Assembly (NCBI GenBank): GCA_026874595.1
Contig: CM049319.1
Location: 65,092,417-65,156,416, forward strand
Length of the DNA stretch: 64,000 bases
Direction of reading: 5' to 3'
Origin: Sipunculus nudus
Taxonomy: Eukaryota > Annelida > Sipuncula > Golfingiida > Sipunculidae
The translations under genes and the position numbers were made by a program. The notes under the pieces are model-generated. The model was not told where the DNA came from. It worked only from the letters and a program-made list of their open reading frames with translations, and did not search any database. Positions within the stretch are counted from its first letter, which is position 1. Each line of letters starts with the position of its first letter. This document shows positions 14,201 through 25,608 of this stretch, piece by piece.

Positions 14201-15340
14201 AATCATGATGTAAATTGTACAACCTTCTGGTTCTGCTGAATCTTCTATTACAGTGACGTGGCAGACATGGCTTGCTCAGCCTCGGATAATTACATGTAAA
14301 AAAAAGTATTTATGACACTAAATTACAAACAATAAGCACCTTTTTAAATGAAGTTAAACTAGAGTGTGGCCCATGACCTTGATCATCAGCTATTATTTTG
14401 AGATTTTGGAAAGAATTAGTCATTTTCTTAAAAATTGATATATTGCAATACTAAAATAGTTTGCAAGTTTGGTTTTGTTTTTTTATTGTTAATTAGGCCT
14501 TACCTTCATTGTGCCCTATTTTCTGGTAGTGATCTGCCAATATCTTCATTAATTTGCAATTTTTAGTAGGTATCCAAATGTTGAACAGACTGTCAAACGA
14601 TTGGCTTTGCCAGATAATGTTTGAGTTTCCAGAAGGGAATGGGAAATTCATATCGTATACGTAGCTTGGTGGTGGGACATTATACAAACACGAGTGAATT
14701 TATTGGTTGATTTTCAAAGATGTTCCGGTATAGGGATTCCCTTGATTCTCATGTATTTGTCTTTGATCGGAAGACTTTATATTTGTAAGTTTCTTTTCGC
14801 GTAAAACATACTGAGGAACATGTTAAAAGCAAAATGACAATGTGGGGCCAAAATATCTGAAATAATAAAAGAAAACGATCATGAATTTAATTTTTTTTAA
14901 TGGAACATGGCGCGCACGTTCACCTTATTATTTAGATACATATAATAAATAAAATGGAAGTAATATACACATTTAAGTTAAAATTACATGGTTTTATTTA
15001 CTCTTGTTTTGTTTTTAGGTTTTGTGTAGTTTGTGATAGTAATGCTACCGGTATTCAAATAAAAGGGACGATATGACTTTAATCACAATTTTTTCTTCAA
15101 GATTCAGTGTCCTACAACATAATATATATGAAGCTTAAAAAGGCTTGCCATACGTGTCATGCGCGATTAAAAGTTTCTTTATGTTCCTATCCTCTCATAT
15201 TTCAGGGCTGTTCACGAAAATTAAGGGAATGGATCAGGCGGTACGCACCAATTATCATAGGTCTCGGCCTGGCTCTTGCTGCATTTGAGGTAAGAATAAG
15301 GTACCAATATGGTACCACCTTTGCGACTTATTAATAATGG

Positions 15341-15397
<57 letters not shown>

Positions 15398-15712
15398 ATA
15401 TATAACATTAACTCATGTTATCAGCGTGGGGGAAAAGAATTAACGATGGAACGGTGATGTTTTGTCCCTGTGAAATATTTGCTTTCGCTTGACGTAACTC
15501 GTTATATTGAATCTTTTGACCCGAACCAACCACATGATCATAAAGCGAAAAGGTTAATGGCCACGGTTAATGGGTTACTTATTTCTCGTTGCTGGTATAG
15601 TTATATTCATTAAGTATGATGCTGTGTAACTTTCTGGTTTCAGATGTTCGTGATTATATTTGCTGTGTGTCTGTGCCGGACCACGATTCGGGACATAAAC
15701 AAATACGTTTAA
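5184..15712 (+). CDS. Tetraspanin gene, complete, 8 coding exons
   Basis: Join 5184-5249, 5820-6032, 6437-6511, 11491-11613, 12900-12965, 13305-13472, 15206-15289, 15644-15712, giving 287 aa with all introns phase 0 and GT-AG. The product is a four-pass membrane organiser that would sit in tetraspanin-enriched plasma or endosomal membrane. TM1 is about residues 11-37, TM2 61-84, TM3 94-115, TM4 248-276. The large extracellular loop (about 118-247) has the family signature: CCG at 162-164, a P-x-x-S-W-S-CC motif ending at C188-C189, and G-C at 224-225 and 238-239. The GFFGAISEN stretch follows TM2. A 75-nt exon coding TM3 is typical of the family. A sequon N172-T-S lies in the loop, and juxtamembrane C274/C276 could be palmitoylated. 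The tail is short (ends NKYV). The loop has eight cysteines because exon 4 adds C129 and C139 upstream of CCG. The specific paralogue cannot be named. Confidence 0.93.
5684..5702. repeat. Poly(C) tract in tetraspanin intron 1
   Basis: A run of about 18 C. Confidence 0.9.
5820..6032 (+). CDS. Tetraspanin exon 2 (TM1 end, small loop, TM2)
   Basis: 71 codons, phase 0 at both ends, acceptor cttttag, donor GT at 6033. It encodes the end of TM1 (GLALLAVGTWLIAD), a small extracellular loop of about 22 residues, TM2, and the cytoplasmic GFFGAISEN turn at residues 80-88, which corresponds to the family's G-x-x-GA-x-x-E motif. Confidence 0.93.
6437..6511 (+). CDS. Tetraspanin exon 3 (TM3)
   Basis: 25 codons between acceptor tccacag and donor GTACGT, phase 0. 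It encodes YIFLVSTVMTLMFACGILGL plus IFRDK, a TM3 helix with the usual basic/acidic end. The 75-nt length is the one commonly seen for the TM3 exon of tetraspanin genes. Confidence 0.93.
7084..8890 (+). mobile_element. Family-1 tandem-core element E1
   Basis: Starts with the hairpin head (AGCTCAG...CTGAGCT) and a GTCC/GTCT-rich stretch. It continues with five monomers of roughly 270-340 bp, each with a GGTGGCGCCACC-related palindrome (about 7428, 7765, 8030, 8371, 8700), and ends with the distal end CAGCTGAGCGTCATGGCCCA followed by TGGGTCACTTG. Lies in tetraspanin intron 3. No ORF of its own; probably non-autonomous. Confidence 0.75.
8990..11355 (+). repeat. Family-3 tandem array, about 158-bp monomers
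   Basis: Monomers recur roughly every 148-160 bp with the order: 'ataggtcacggtgaccta', 'ggtttccaaggacatttgcc', 'gacctccctgaatgtta', 'gattctaggcctaatggata', 'caatttgtgcccgtctgact', 'ggtgctcaaaatcatgtttt'. Later monomers are better conserved than early ones. The array ends in a GGACGG-rich stretch near 11310-11350, just before tetraspanin exon 4. It contains perfect AGGTCAnnnTGACCT palindromes at 9508, 10582 and 10740. Confidence 0.8.
11491..11613 (+). CDS. Tetraspanin exon 4 (large loop, first helix region)
   Basis: 41 codons, phase 0. Acceptor tgttttctag; donor cg|GTTGGT is weak, which is the main uncertainty. The peptide ends NFRKIFRLIQYT and joins directly to FECCGV of the next exon, as expected for the helix that precedes the CCG motif. 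It carries two extra cysteines (residues 129 and 139) in a polar stretch rich in K, D, N. An overlapping - strand ORF here is a shadow. Confidence 0.78.
12144..12615. mobile_element. MITE-like element with ATACTGTG inverted ends
   Basis: Left end ATACTGTGGTTGGCTT and the reverse complement of the right end (ATACTGTGATTGCCTT) agree at 14 of 16 positions. TTCGCG/CGCGAA words are clustered near both ends in mirrored order. About 470 bp, no ORF, inside tetraspanin intron 4. Confidence 0.55.
12900..12965 (+). CDS. Tetraspanin exon 5 (CCG motif)
   Basis: 22 codons (F-E-C-C-G-V-M-S-P...) between acceptor tcttgaag and donor GTGAGT, phase 0. It contains the invariant CCG of the large extracellular loop and an N-T-S glycosylation sequon. 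Confidence 0.92.
13305..13472 (+). CDS. Tetraspanin exon 6 (PxSWSCC and GC cysteines)
   Basis: 56 codons between acceptor tactgcag and donor GTGAGT, phase 0. It begins PKLSWSCC, the second conserved cysteine pair of the loop, and has a further G-C at residues 224-225. The segment after SCC is basic (KMRRRKPK). Translation past 13472 is intron read-through. Confidence 0.92.
13473..15205. other. Tetraspanin intron 6, nothing recognised
   Basis: A more GC-balanced block at about 13730-14130 stands out from AT-rich surroundings and may be a dispersed repeat, but I cannot match it to anything else in the window. Confidence 0.3.
15206..15289 (+). CDS. Tetraspanin exon 7 (last loop cysteine, TM4 start)
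   Basis: 28 codons, phase 0, acceptor atatttcag, donor GTAAGA. It begins GCSRKLREWIRR, the classic G-C-x-x-K-L motif before TM4, followed by the first half of TM4 (YAPIIIGLGLALAAFE). Confidence 0.93.
15344..15404. repeat. (TA)n microsatellite in tetraspanin intron 7
   Basis: Nearly pure TA run interrupted once by a TTTATA. A second TA-rich patch lies at 16041-16095. Confidence 0.95.
15644..15712 (+). CDS. Tetraspanin exon 8 (TM4 end, C-tail, stop)
   Basis: 22 codons plus TAA after acceptor tggtttcag. It completes TM4 (MFVIIFAVCLC) and gives the short cytoplasmic tail RTTIRDINKYV. Confidence 0.92.
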   Translation: MFVIIFAVCLCRTTIRDINKYV

Positions 15713-15958
15713 AACCAAGAGACCTCGCCATAGTTTGCTTTATATATTGCCTTGTTGTGGAGGTAGCTAAGCATTAACGTTAGTTTGCGTGTCATTGGCC
15801 GTATAGTAACACCATTACTTTCAGGGCAGAAAGAGGTCTCTTAAATAATAGATAGCGGGCCAGTCGTTTTAAAACTTCACAAAATAACATGTATCTGCAA
15901 CTCTTGTATTAGGAAATACAATCTCCCACTTTTTGCAAAGAATTCGACTGTTTTTTTA

Positions 15959-15964
15959 AATAAA
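15959..15964 (+). terminator. Candidate poly(A) signal AATAAA for the tetraspanin
   Basis: AATAAA about 250 nt after the tetraspanin stop. AATAAA is frequent by chance in AT-rich DNA, so this is only a candidate 3' end. Confidence 0.3.
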
Positions 15965-16043
15965 ATTTTGAAATCTTTAAAAGGAATTCAGACCAGTGTT
16001 GAGACATAATGTTAAAGACCAGCACCGAATGCGTCATAAGCAT

Positions 16044-16075
<32 letters not shown>

Positions 16076-16696
16076 GTTTATATATATATATATATTTAAA
16101 GACATAAATTAGTAAATATACGGCGCTGGCCATGTGTAAAACAATCGCATAAGACATCATTAAGGTCCATACATGTGATATCAAAGCATTTGTAAACAAT
16201 TATAGTTGGTTAAACATATTATATATTTATGATATATTGTATATAGTTATAAGAGTATATAATGTATTATAGATTTACGAAGAATTCACTGTTTTCACCA
16301 GCGTATAAACTTCAACATTTCCTTAATAGTATAGAACAAAGGGGTTTTAAGATCATTAGAGCTATTAGGGTTTGTTCAAGCAACGTTAGATTGCATTATT
16401 TTTGTTTTATTTCATGAATGGACCGAGACAAAAAAGTTGACAGTATACAGCGCCTCTTTGAAGTCATGCGCATAATATACTTGTCTGACAGCGGACGATA
16501 TGCAGAATTCACGCTGCGGATTATGTCTACTGGATGCTGCGTAATTGTTGTCACCTCTGCTGCTCGTGTGTTTTCTGTTAGCTTTGTTTAAGTAGTGGGA
16601 TACCTTAAATTGTCTCCTTTATTAATTGGTTATCAATGCCTCCTGTGGTCATTCAGTGACGCACAAAATATTATGTGATAAAGACAATCCATGCAG

Positions 16697-16785
16697 GATA
16701 ATACCTCTGTGTATTCGCATACAGAAGAATGGATTGCACACTACATAGATGTATTTCACTGCAACGAGCTGAAATGTGATTCAAG
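16697..16785 (+). CDS. Possible exon with Trp/Cys-containing loop-like peptide
   Basis: Open only in phase 0 from acceptor catgcag: 29 codons plus 2 nt to GTGGTA, encoding an acidic, aromatic peptide with TEEWIAHYIDVFHCNELKC. It resembles a tetraspanin loop helix but its phase-2 end does not match the next candidate (16840). Weak support; it could be chance. Confidence 0.18.
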
Positions 16786-16839
16786 GTGGTATATTTTTAT
16801 CAAAATGTAAAATATATAAAACATCCTATTTGTTCACAG

Positions 16840-16893
16840 TTTGAATACCAGATGGCGGTTTCAATCAAAAGCGGTATTACCGTAAATAACAAG
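16840..16893 (+). CDS. Possible 18-codon exon FEYQMAVSIKSG...
   Basis: Acceptor tgttcacag and donor AAG|GTATCC bound 54 nt open in phase 0. It starts F-E like the CCG exon of the tetraspanin at 12900 but has no cysteines. If real, it belongs to the second tetraspanin-like gene or to an alternative transcript. Confidence 0.2.
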
Positions 16894-17284
16894 GTATCCC
16901 ATTACAAATCAATCATTTTTATATAGAACGGAATGCAGATGAAAATAAAAAAAAATGTGGTTTGCTGAGGATAATGTCTGCATGCGATGCATTTGTAAAA
17001 TAGTGATATGACATTAATATACTTTTATATATAGGCTTGCGTGCATACATGCATAATAAAAAAATTAAATATTTTAATTACTTGTTATTGTAAGTTAACC
17101 AATAATTGTAAACATAATAGAACAATATAACTTAATTGAGTGTTCAAAAAATTTTAAACCTCAATCGACAGAAATATCAACGATCATCCGACAAAGTATA
17201 CACCACTGACAGGAATTTTATATATATGAGCATTAATACCCAGATGACACGTGTATTAATACACGGTCAACAAGATGGAGCGAG

Positions 17285-17484
17285 TCGAGGGGATTCCAGG
17301 ATTAAGAAAAAGAGGGGGGTCTAACCTAGGATGGCAATTGAAAGCCTTAAAAAAGGTCCCCTGTCTGAAAAAGCAGGGGGAGTCCAGGCCACGAAATTCT
17401 GTCTGCAACCACTAAAAAATGTTGCAGTGGATAAAAAGGGGGGGGGGGGGGGGGGGTCCGGACCACGTGGATCTGCTTCTGGAG
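17285..17484. mobile_element. Degenerate GGATCC-ended repeat fragment with poly(G)
   Basis: Ends 'gaggggattccagg' and 'gtggatctgcttctgga' resemble the short element at 2914-3036. It carries a G-run of about 18 near 17440-17457. Confidence 0.35.
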
Positions 17485-17879
17485 TCCATGGATGTTCTTG
17501 AACCATAGAGTTTGCCAGCTCCTCATACCACTATTGGGTGCCCACTGACCGTTCATACAAGACAGGACATGAACTTGAATCCAGCATGGGCTTCTCCAAA
17601 ACCAGGACACCCACCTTCGAGTTGTGCAGTTGATTGCCAAAACAGATATGGAACGAATATCTGCCATTGGTAGTCATGAAATTTCACTGTATGGCTAATA
17701 AAAATCAGGTCATGGTGAGACGGGTCAGCCACAGGAGCGGATCCCCCTCCCCCTTTTTTTCAGCCACCGCAACATTATTCTTAGGGTTTAAGACCAGTTT
17801 TGCTGCCTGGACCCCCCTTTTCCATACCTGGGACCTTTTTTCTAAGGTTTTGTCATTAGTCCAGGTAGACTCTTGAGGC

Positions 17880-18090
17880 CGTGGGTCAAGACCTCGTAAA
17901 CAAGATGGGGGCGATCAACCATAAAGTGCGAGACTCCTTGAAACAACTTTTGCGTATAAGAAAAGGCTGTGCGATCAACAAGTGCAAAGGGCCAAATTGA
18001 AATGGGAGACCTCGTTTACCTCCGAGACAGAACGGCCAAGAAGGGACAAAGCACAATGTTGCAGGCCATATGGAAGGGCCTACAGCTTTT
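17880..18090 (+). pseudogene. Gypsy-type integrase C-terminal remnant
   Basis: One frame (about 17995-18075) reads a segment with MGDLVYLRD and, later, QAIWKG, the typical GPY/F-side pattern after the integrase core of Ty3/gypsy elements. Adjacent parts are in other frames, so it is frameshifted and dead. No LTRs seen. Confidence 0.5.
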
Positions 18091-18785
18091 GACATAAGCT
18101 AGGAGGCTAGGCCTCCACTCAACTTTATCCGTTCAAAATAGGATTTATATAATACTAACATCGGGTAGCGATATTGACCCGTTAATATACAACATAACAT
18201 GTCGTGGTCACGAGCTGACATTTCAATGATTATGATGACCAATGATTATCTGCTGATATGGACGCAAACTAGGAACGGAGTGACAGAAGACAAATGATAT
18301 TTGATGCTCATAATACATACAAAAGGTCAAATGTGGTTTTACATAATATAATGACACAAGGTACTTGAGTGTTCACTTTTAACGTCCTGGTATCCTCCGT
18401 CATTATATACCTGAACAGATGACCCAAGCCTATATTGTTGTCGCCATGTATGGGGTCAGCATGTGCTTTCCTCTGTTAAGTGATAAGATAATACGCTCAT
18501 TTTGTCTGATATTTCATCTATTTATCATAAATACTCTCCTGATGAACATACCTAAAGCACAACAGAGTAACTGGCTAGTCTATCGGCTCCTGCGGACGGA
18601 GACATCATCTCATCATCATTATCACCCAATTCTGCTTAAGGAGCCCCTGGATGAGATGTCTTGACCTCTCATTAGCCAGAGGAGCTCGATTAAGGGAAAA
18701 CTTCTTAAATAAAATAATTATAAATACTGCGTCATATGAAAATGTTATTTTTCCACCAAAATGTAATTTGATGCCAGGCGCGGAT

Positions 18786-18787
18786 CC

Positions 18788-18815
<28 letters not shown>
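18786..18815. repeat. Poly(G) tract
   Basis: About 28 G in a row next to a GGATCC-containing fragment and a poly(C) run. It generates false glycine/proline ORFs. Confidence 0.9.
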
Positions 18816-18818
<3 letters not shown>

Positions 18819-19142
18819 CCCCTGCTTGCCCCCCCCCCCGCTCTCAACCAACGACATTTTTTAGACTAATCTTATGCATGGCAGGGGTCTTTGGGGTCAA
18901 GCAACCTCCCCCTCCCTCTCTTAACCAACGACCTTTATTTAGACAAAGTTTAAGCATGACACCCGTTGACCCCACCCTGCAAAAAATCCAGAATCTGCGC
19001 CTTGATGTCTCCTTCGCAGTAAATTATCCAGCCTAAACGGTTCCGATTGTCTCCCCTTCACTATGTGTTACCCTGGTTGATGGTCTTCCTAATGAAACGT
19101 GCATGACTGATTCGGAGACCGTCTCATCCGTCATTATTTTTT

Positions 19143-22100
19143 AGCTCAGCTGACTGAAAGTCATCTGAGCTATAGGGATCACCTTTTGTCCGTCGTCCGT
19201 CCGGCCGTCCGGCCGTCCGGGCGTCTGTCCGTTAACAGGGCACAAATCGTAACCGCTAGAACTGGAATCTTCTTACTTGACATCCAGGGAGGTCCATGAA
19301 AAATCTCCTTGGAAACCAGAAATTAGGTCTCTGTTAACCATATCCTTCGAGCTCTTGGGCCCCAAAGTACCCCCCCCCCAGAGTAGTCAAAAATTTCATA
19401 CAAAAACTTCAATATCTCAATAACTACATCCCTGATGGTCATGATTTTTGGCATACATATTGATTATGAGATGTTCCATCAGTTCCTGCAGACTTGTGGC
19501 GCCACCTGTATTGTTTGATTTTTTACGATTTTTTCCTCTATTTTTGAGACCTTTAAGGATGCTGTCATCTGTTAACGTGGCACAAATCGTAACGACTGGA
19601 CCTAGAATCTTCATTCTCGACACACTGAGAGGTCCATGAAAAATATCCTTGGAAACCAGAAATTAGGTCTCTGTTACCCATATTCTTCGAGCTATGGAGC
19701 CCTAAAATACCCCCCCCCCCCCAGAGTAGTCAAAAATTTCATACAAAAACTTCAATATCTCAATAACTACATCACTGATGGTCATGATTTTTGGCATACA
19801 TATTGATTATGAGATGTTCCATCAGTTCCTGCAGACTGGTGGTGCCACCTATATTGTTTGATTTATTTTACGATTTCTTCCTCTATTTTTGAGACCTTTA
19901 AGGATGCTGTCATCTGTTAGCATGGCACAAATCGTAACGACTGGACCTAGAATCTTCATTCTCGATACACTGAGAGACCTATGAAAAGTCTCCATGGAAA
20001 CCAGAAATTAGGTCTCTGTTACCCATATCCTTCGAGCTATGGGGCCCCATAGTACCCCCCCCCCCAGAGTAGTAAAAAATTTCATACAAAAACTTCAATA
20101 TCTCAATAACTACATCGCTGATGGTCATGATTTTTGGCATACATATTGATTATGAGATGTTCCATGAGTTCCTGCAGATTGGTGGCGCCACCTATATTGT
20201 TTGATTTTTTAACGATTTCTTCCTCTATTTTTGAGACCTTTAAGGATGCTGTCATCTGTTAGCATGGCACAAATCGTAACGACTGGACCTAGAATCTTCA
20301 TTCTCAATACACTGAGAGACCTATAAAAAGTCTCCATGGAAACCTGAAATTAGGTCTCTGTTACCCATATTCTTTAGGCTGTATGGCTCCAAAATACCCC
20401 CAGAATAATGGAAAATTTGATACAAAAAGTGCAGTATCTCAATAACTACAACACTGATGGTCATGATTTTTGGCATACATATTGATCATGAGCTGTTCCA
20501 TCAGTTTCTGCAGAGAGGGTGCGCCACCTCTATTTTTTTTCAAAATTTTACGAATGTTTTATCTATTTTTGAGACCTTTGAAGATGTGGTTATCTATCAA
20601 GAGGGTACAAATTGCAACAACTGGACCTAGAAACTTCATTCTTGTCATGCAAGGAGGCCCATGAAGAGTGCCTGTGGAAACTTGAAATTAGGTTTCTGTT
20701 ACCCATATCCTTCAAGCTATATGACTCTGAAGTATCCCTCAGAATAATGGACAATTTGATACAAAAGCTGAAGTATCTGATCAACTAATACGGAGATCAT
20801 CATGATTCTTTGCATGGATATTGACCATTAAGTGTTTTTAGCTCAGCTGACTGTAAGTCATCTGAAGTATCCCTCAGAATAATGGACAATTTGATACAAA
20901 AGCTCAAGTATCTAAACAACTATTGCAGTGATCACCATGATTCTTTGCATGGATATTGATCATGGAATGTGTAATCAGTTTCTGCAGTATGGTGGCGCCA
21001 CCTGTATTTTTTTTATTTTTACAAATTTTTTTCTCTATTTTTGAGACCTCATAAGATGCGGTCATCTGTTAACATGGCACAAATCGTAACAACTGGACCT
21101 AGAATCTTCTCTCTTGACATGCTGAGAGGCCCATGAAAAGTCTCCTTAAAAACTTGAAATTAGGTCTCTGTTACCCATTACCTCTGAGCTATGGGGCTCC
21201 GAAGTACCCCCCAGAATAATGGAAAATTTGATACAAAAGCTCAAGTATCTGAACAATTATTATATTGATCACCATGATTCTTTGCATGGATATTGATCAT
21301 GAAATGTTTCATCAGTTTCTGCATTCTGGTGGCGCCACCTGTATTTTTTCAATTTTTAGCTCAGCTGACTGAAAGTCATCTGAGCTGTAGGGATCATCTT
21401 TTGTCCGTTGTCTGTCCGGCCATCCAGGCGTCTGTCTGTTAACAGGGCACAAATTGTAACCGCTAGACCGGAAATCTTCTTACTTGAAATCCTGGGAGGT
21501 CTATGGAAATTCTCCTTGTAAACCTGAAATTAGGTCACTGTGACCTATATTCTTCGAGCTATGGGGTTCTGAAGTACCCCCCAGAATAATGCAAAATTTA
21601 ATACAAAAGCTCAAGTATCTGAACAACTAATGCATAAATCACCATGATTCTTTGCATGGATATTGATCATGGAGTGTTTCATCAATTTCTGGAGATTGGT
21701 GGTGCCACCTATATTTTTTTTATTTTTTACGATTTTTTTTCTCTACTTTTGTGATCTTTAAACATTTGGTCATCTGTAAACAGGGCACAAATCATAATGA
21801 CTGGACCTAGAATCTTCTGTCCTCACCTCCAGGGAAGCCCATAAAAGGTCTACATGTAAACCCGAAATAAGGTCCCTGTAACCCATATTCTGTAAGCTAT
21901 GGGGCTCTGAAGTACCCCCCAGAATAAAGATTTGGTCATATATTAACAGGGCACAAATCATAATGACTGGACCTAGAATCTTCTGTCCTCACCTCCAGGG
22001 AAGCCCATAAAAGGTCTACATGTAAACCCGAAATAAGGTCCCTGTTACCCATATCCTTCATGCTCTGGGGCTCCGAAGTACTCCCCAGAATAAAGATTTG

Positions 22101-22551
22101 GTCATCTGTTAACAGAGCACAAATTATAATGACTTGACCTAGAATCTCCTTTCTTGATATGCTGGGAGGCCCCTGAAAAGTCTCCTTGTGCACCTGAAAT
22201 TACATCTCTGTTACCCATATCCTTCATCCTTTGCGGCTTTGAAATACCCCCCAGAATAAACATTTGGATTTGTTAACAGGGCACAAATCATAATAACTGG
22301 ACCTAGAATTTTATTTTTTGACATGCTGGGAGACCCCTGAAAAGTCATCTTGTAAATCTTGAAAATAGGTGTCTGTTACCCATATCCTTCATGCTACAGA
22401 GCTCCATAGTACCCCAATGAATATTGGATGATTTTATACAAAAGGTCAAGTTTGGAAAAAGTATTTCATTCAAATTTGACATTCAGATGATAAAATTACT
22501 TTTGTCAATGTCTTCCTGGTCAGCTGAGCGTCATGACCCCTGGGTCACTTG
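19143..22551 (+). mobile_element. Family-1 tandem-core element E2 (composite)
   Basis: Hairpin head at 19143 followed by GTCCG-rich sequence, many monomers with GGTGGCGCCACC-type palindromes, two further internal heads at 20840 and 21358, and the distal end CAGCTGAGCGTCATGACCCC then TGGGTCACTTG. Several monomers carry long C-runs. The internal heads suggest nested insertion or recombination between copies. Perfect AGGTCACTGTGACCT at 21532. No intact ORF. Confidence 0.75.
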
Positions 22552-22728
22552 TTTTTTTTCATTCTCGCAGATGAGTTTTTCAGTAAAAATTATGTTTAGG
22601 TTCAGATCCTGTTGCTCAGCTGTGCAACATGGCCCATGGGTCGCAATTATTTTTCCGATGAATAATTAGAAACTAAAAAATACCATTATTGTCAAAATGT
22701 TGGCACTCCAAATCCCATATCCTGCATT

Positions 22729-22729
22729 G

Positions 22730-22799
<70 letters not shown>
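22729..22799. repeat. (TA)n microsatellite
   Basis: Pure TA run of about 70 bp. Confidence 0.95.
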
Positions 22800-22802
<3 letters not shown>

Positions 22803-22978
22803 TATACAAATAAAGGAATCAAATTTTTTCAGTCATTTTTACGACTACGTAGTTCCGTGTACCGTGGTGTACGATTATAATATTATATAACATATAACTG
22901 TTATCATAACTTATATAATATTATCAAGATGCTCACTAATATAATGAATAACAATATATATATGTATATATATACAGA

Positions 22979-23006
<28 letters not shown>
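22979..23006. repeat. (TG)n microsatellite
   Basis: About 13 TG units ending 36 bp before the candidate TM3-like exon at 23043. Confidence 0.95.
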
Positions 23007-23010
<4 letters not shown>

Positions 23011-23042
23011 TCGGTTAACGCTGCGGAAATTTCACTTCACAG

Positions 23043-23132
23043 CTACAATTCCCTACATATGAAAACTTCCTTGTCCTAATATTAGCAATTATGTTCATTT
23101 ATGCTGCTGACGCAGACATCTTTTATCATGAG
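23043..23132 (+). CDS. Tetraspanin-like exon (TM3-like helix)
   Basis: 30 codons between acceptor cacttcacag and donor GAG|GTCGCC, phase 0. It encodes YENFLVLILAIMFIYAADAD within it, a strong hydrophobic helix preceded by Y-E-N, reminiscent of the E-N before TM3 in tetraspanins. Confidence 0.42.
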
Positions 23133-25512
23133 GTCGCCTGCATGGTTACAGTGCTTCAATAGAAAGGTAGTCCCACATGTCAGAACTTCACAGATCAGTA
23201 ACATGAAATTTTTTCTACTTTTGAATAAATAATTTTATAAGTGGAGAAACGAACAGAAACAGCTGGCGGGGAAGGAAGTGGTGAGTATCAACATTTTTTT
23301 GTGATTTGATCATAATATGGCTCAGTCACACTAGGAGATACGACCATTTACGACTAGTAAAGCCTGGTCACAAACAACCTACGATTTAGACTGTCGTACG
23401 ATTTTTAGCAGGGCCACGACAGTTGGAAGCGTCGTAGATCTGGGAGAGATTTCTTTGGATAAATTCATGGAAGCGTTCACAAATATAAAATATTTGTTGT
23501 AAGACGGTCGTTGAAAATTGATAAGGGCTATCTAAGTTTAATCGTACGCTCCTCCTTCGACATTCGTATGAGGTCACTATGATGGTCGACTATCCTAAGA
23601 ATTTCCCCAATTTTCTGTCGTAGACCTGTCGTATACCTGTTGTGCGATGTATGTGACTTAGGCTTATCGACCTGCAATCGTGATAAGTCACAGACCTTCG
23701 CACGGCAAGTCTCTGCATGGTGGTCTCTGGTGCATTATTTGCAAGATGTAAGTTGTTAGTGCGATAGCCGGTGACTGCGACTGTCCCCACTGCTGTATTC
23801 TACGACTATATACGGGCGCAGGTGATCGTAGCTTATGTTGTGACTGAGCCCTCAGTTTTACCTCAGACTCTCGTAACTTACAGTGGAACTTGTTTGATGT
23901 ATGGTCGTGTGGTCTATTTATAAGCAGATTTTCTTATAGATAACCGCTCGGATATTGTTTTGCATAACAAACTTCAACTTTCCTGCTGTGATGGGGCCAA
24001 CCAATTTTGTTACTCAAAAATTCCTATGTAGGGTCTTTTGGGGACGCGAAGTCATATTTTTCTTAACACATATTCTATGAATCCTTAAACTAGATATTGA
24101 TGTGTAACGCTAAAATCGCTAGATAAATTACAAGTTCAGTGGTATGATATAAAAGATGCTTGGTACATTACACTGGGTTTAAAACCGAAATATAATAAAT
24201 CTTTTCCATCACACTAGGGACATCAGTTGGCGACAACTGGAACTGTGCGTTCGGGTCCGTTATATCGACAAAAAGGTATTTTGTATTGCGTCTTAAATGA
24301 TAAAATGAAACAAACCTATATTTTCCCCCCAGGGTCTCTGGTTTCCACCCCCTGTAGACACAATAAAATGCCATTATCTGAGCTTATCTAGTTTTAATAA
24401 CTTATTTTTTACAATCCAAATGTAAATTAATTTTTCTCAAGGCCGACTTTTGTGAAGGAGTCATTGGCATAAATCTAGTTAGACTGATCCAAATCCCCAA
24501 GGATGGCTTACAAGAACCGAACATAGAATGCGATCATTACGCAGAAAAAGGTCTGTTACAAATGGACATCTCTCAAAGATTATAATAATGTATGCCCAAT
24601 TATTGGTTGTTCCAGGAATCGTAAGAGGTCAAGGCTATCATGAGGATCAAAGGATCACCTCTGTTGATGGCAGCAGGAGTAGGAATGGCTGTTTTTCTGG
24701 TAGGATTGTATGCTTTTGCGAAGCATAAAAAATTAAAATAACTTAGGCCCCACAACCAAAATCATTGTTCTTCGGCCTGTCGGCACAAAAAAATGTGTGT
24801 GCTTTATATTTGTAATTGACGGTCGAAACAAGATATTTGTCAGCTGGCAGGTTTAGGATACAAATATGTACGACTGTTCTAGAAATTGTGCAGATAAACC
24901 ACTTGAAGTTCAATCCATCCTTATGAAACCTTTATGATTTACACTTTTGCAAAAAAAAAAAAAAAAAATAAATGTTTCTTAACGGATTGAGGCAAGTGGA
25001 CAAAAAATAATAAAACAGAGAACTTAATGCTCTTTTATACCCCCTCCCCTACAAAAAAAAAAAAGAAAAAAAAAAAAAGAAAGAAAAGAGAAATCCGGAA
25101 AAATAGGCGATTCCATATAATTATTATTTTTCTGTGTGATTTTCCTTTGAACACCTATTAATTTTTCCAATGCTTTACCGAGTAACCTTATTATCTCGCC
25201 AAAGCTAGGATCACGTGAATTTACATGGTGGTTTCGTGTTTAGCTTGGCAGATGCTCGAGGGTAGTGAATTGCTGAAAGCTTAAATGTAATGAAATTACA
25301 TTATTACAGCTGCTGACCATCATATGGTGCATATGTAAATACAGACTCCTCAGCGAGAAAGCACGGGCAGCGGTACAATGTCAAGACGTCCAATGTTCTG
25401 AAAAATCCAAGTTGGTAAGATATTTTATTTCTTATCTTTAAACTGCCGCTGTTCAAGGCGTCCAGAAAGGTTATACTTTTCAAGTGTTCAAGAGAGAATA
25501 TAGGAGAATTGA

Positions 25513-25608
<96 letters not shown>

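Noticed and set aside
18419-18664. 81-aa + strand ORF with hydrophobic stretches
   Set aside because: Considered as a TM1/TM2 exon for the second tetraspanin-like gene, but no usable donor and no family pattern.
24168-24374. 68-aa - strand ORF starting MAFYCVYRGWKPE
   Set aside because: Looks gene-like in composition but has no splice context on that strand, lies in an intron of a + strand gene, and matches no family I recognise. Possibly part of a dispersed repeat.
24528-24728. Reading of 24616-24699 after the stronger-looking acceptor at 24615
   Set aside because: It gives a charged peptide with no TM helix and reaches a stop when joined to the next exon. The reading from 24626 completes a TM helix with 25310-25414.
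24640-24741. Tail-anchored protein ending KHKKLK (dilysine ER-retrieval motif)
   Set aside because: The motif appears only if the donor at 24700 is ignored; splicing to 25310 gives a full TM4 and a better gene model.
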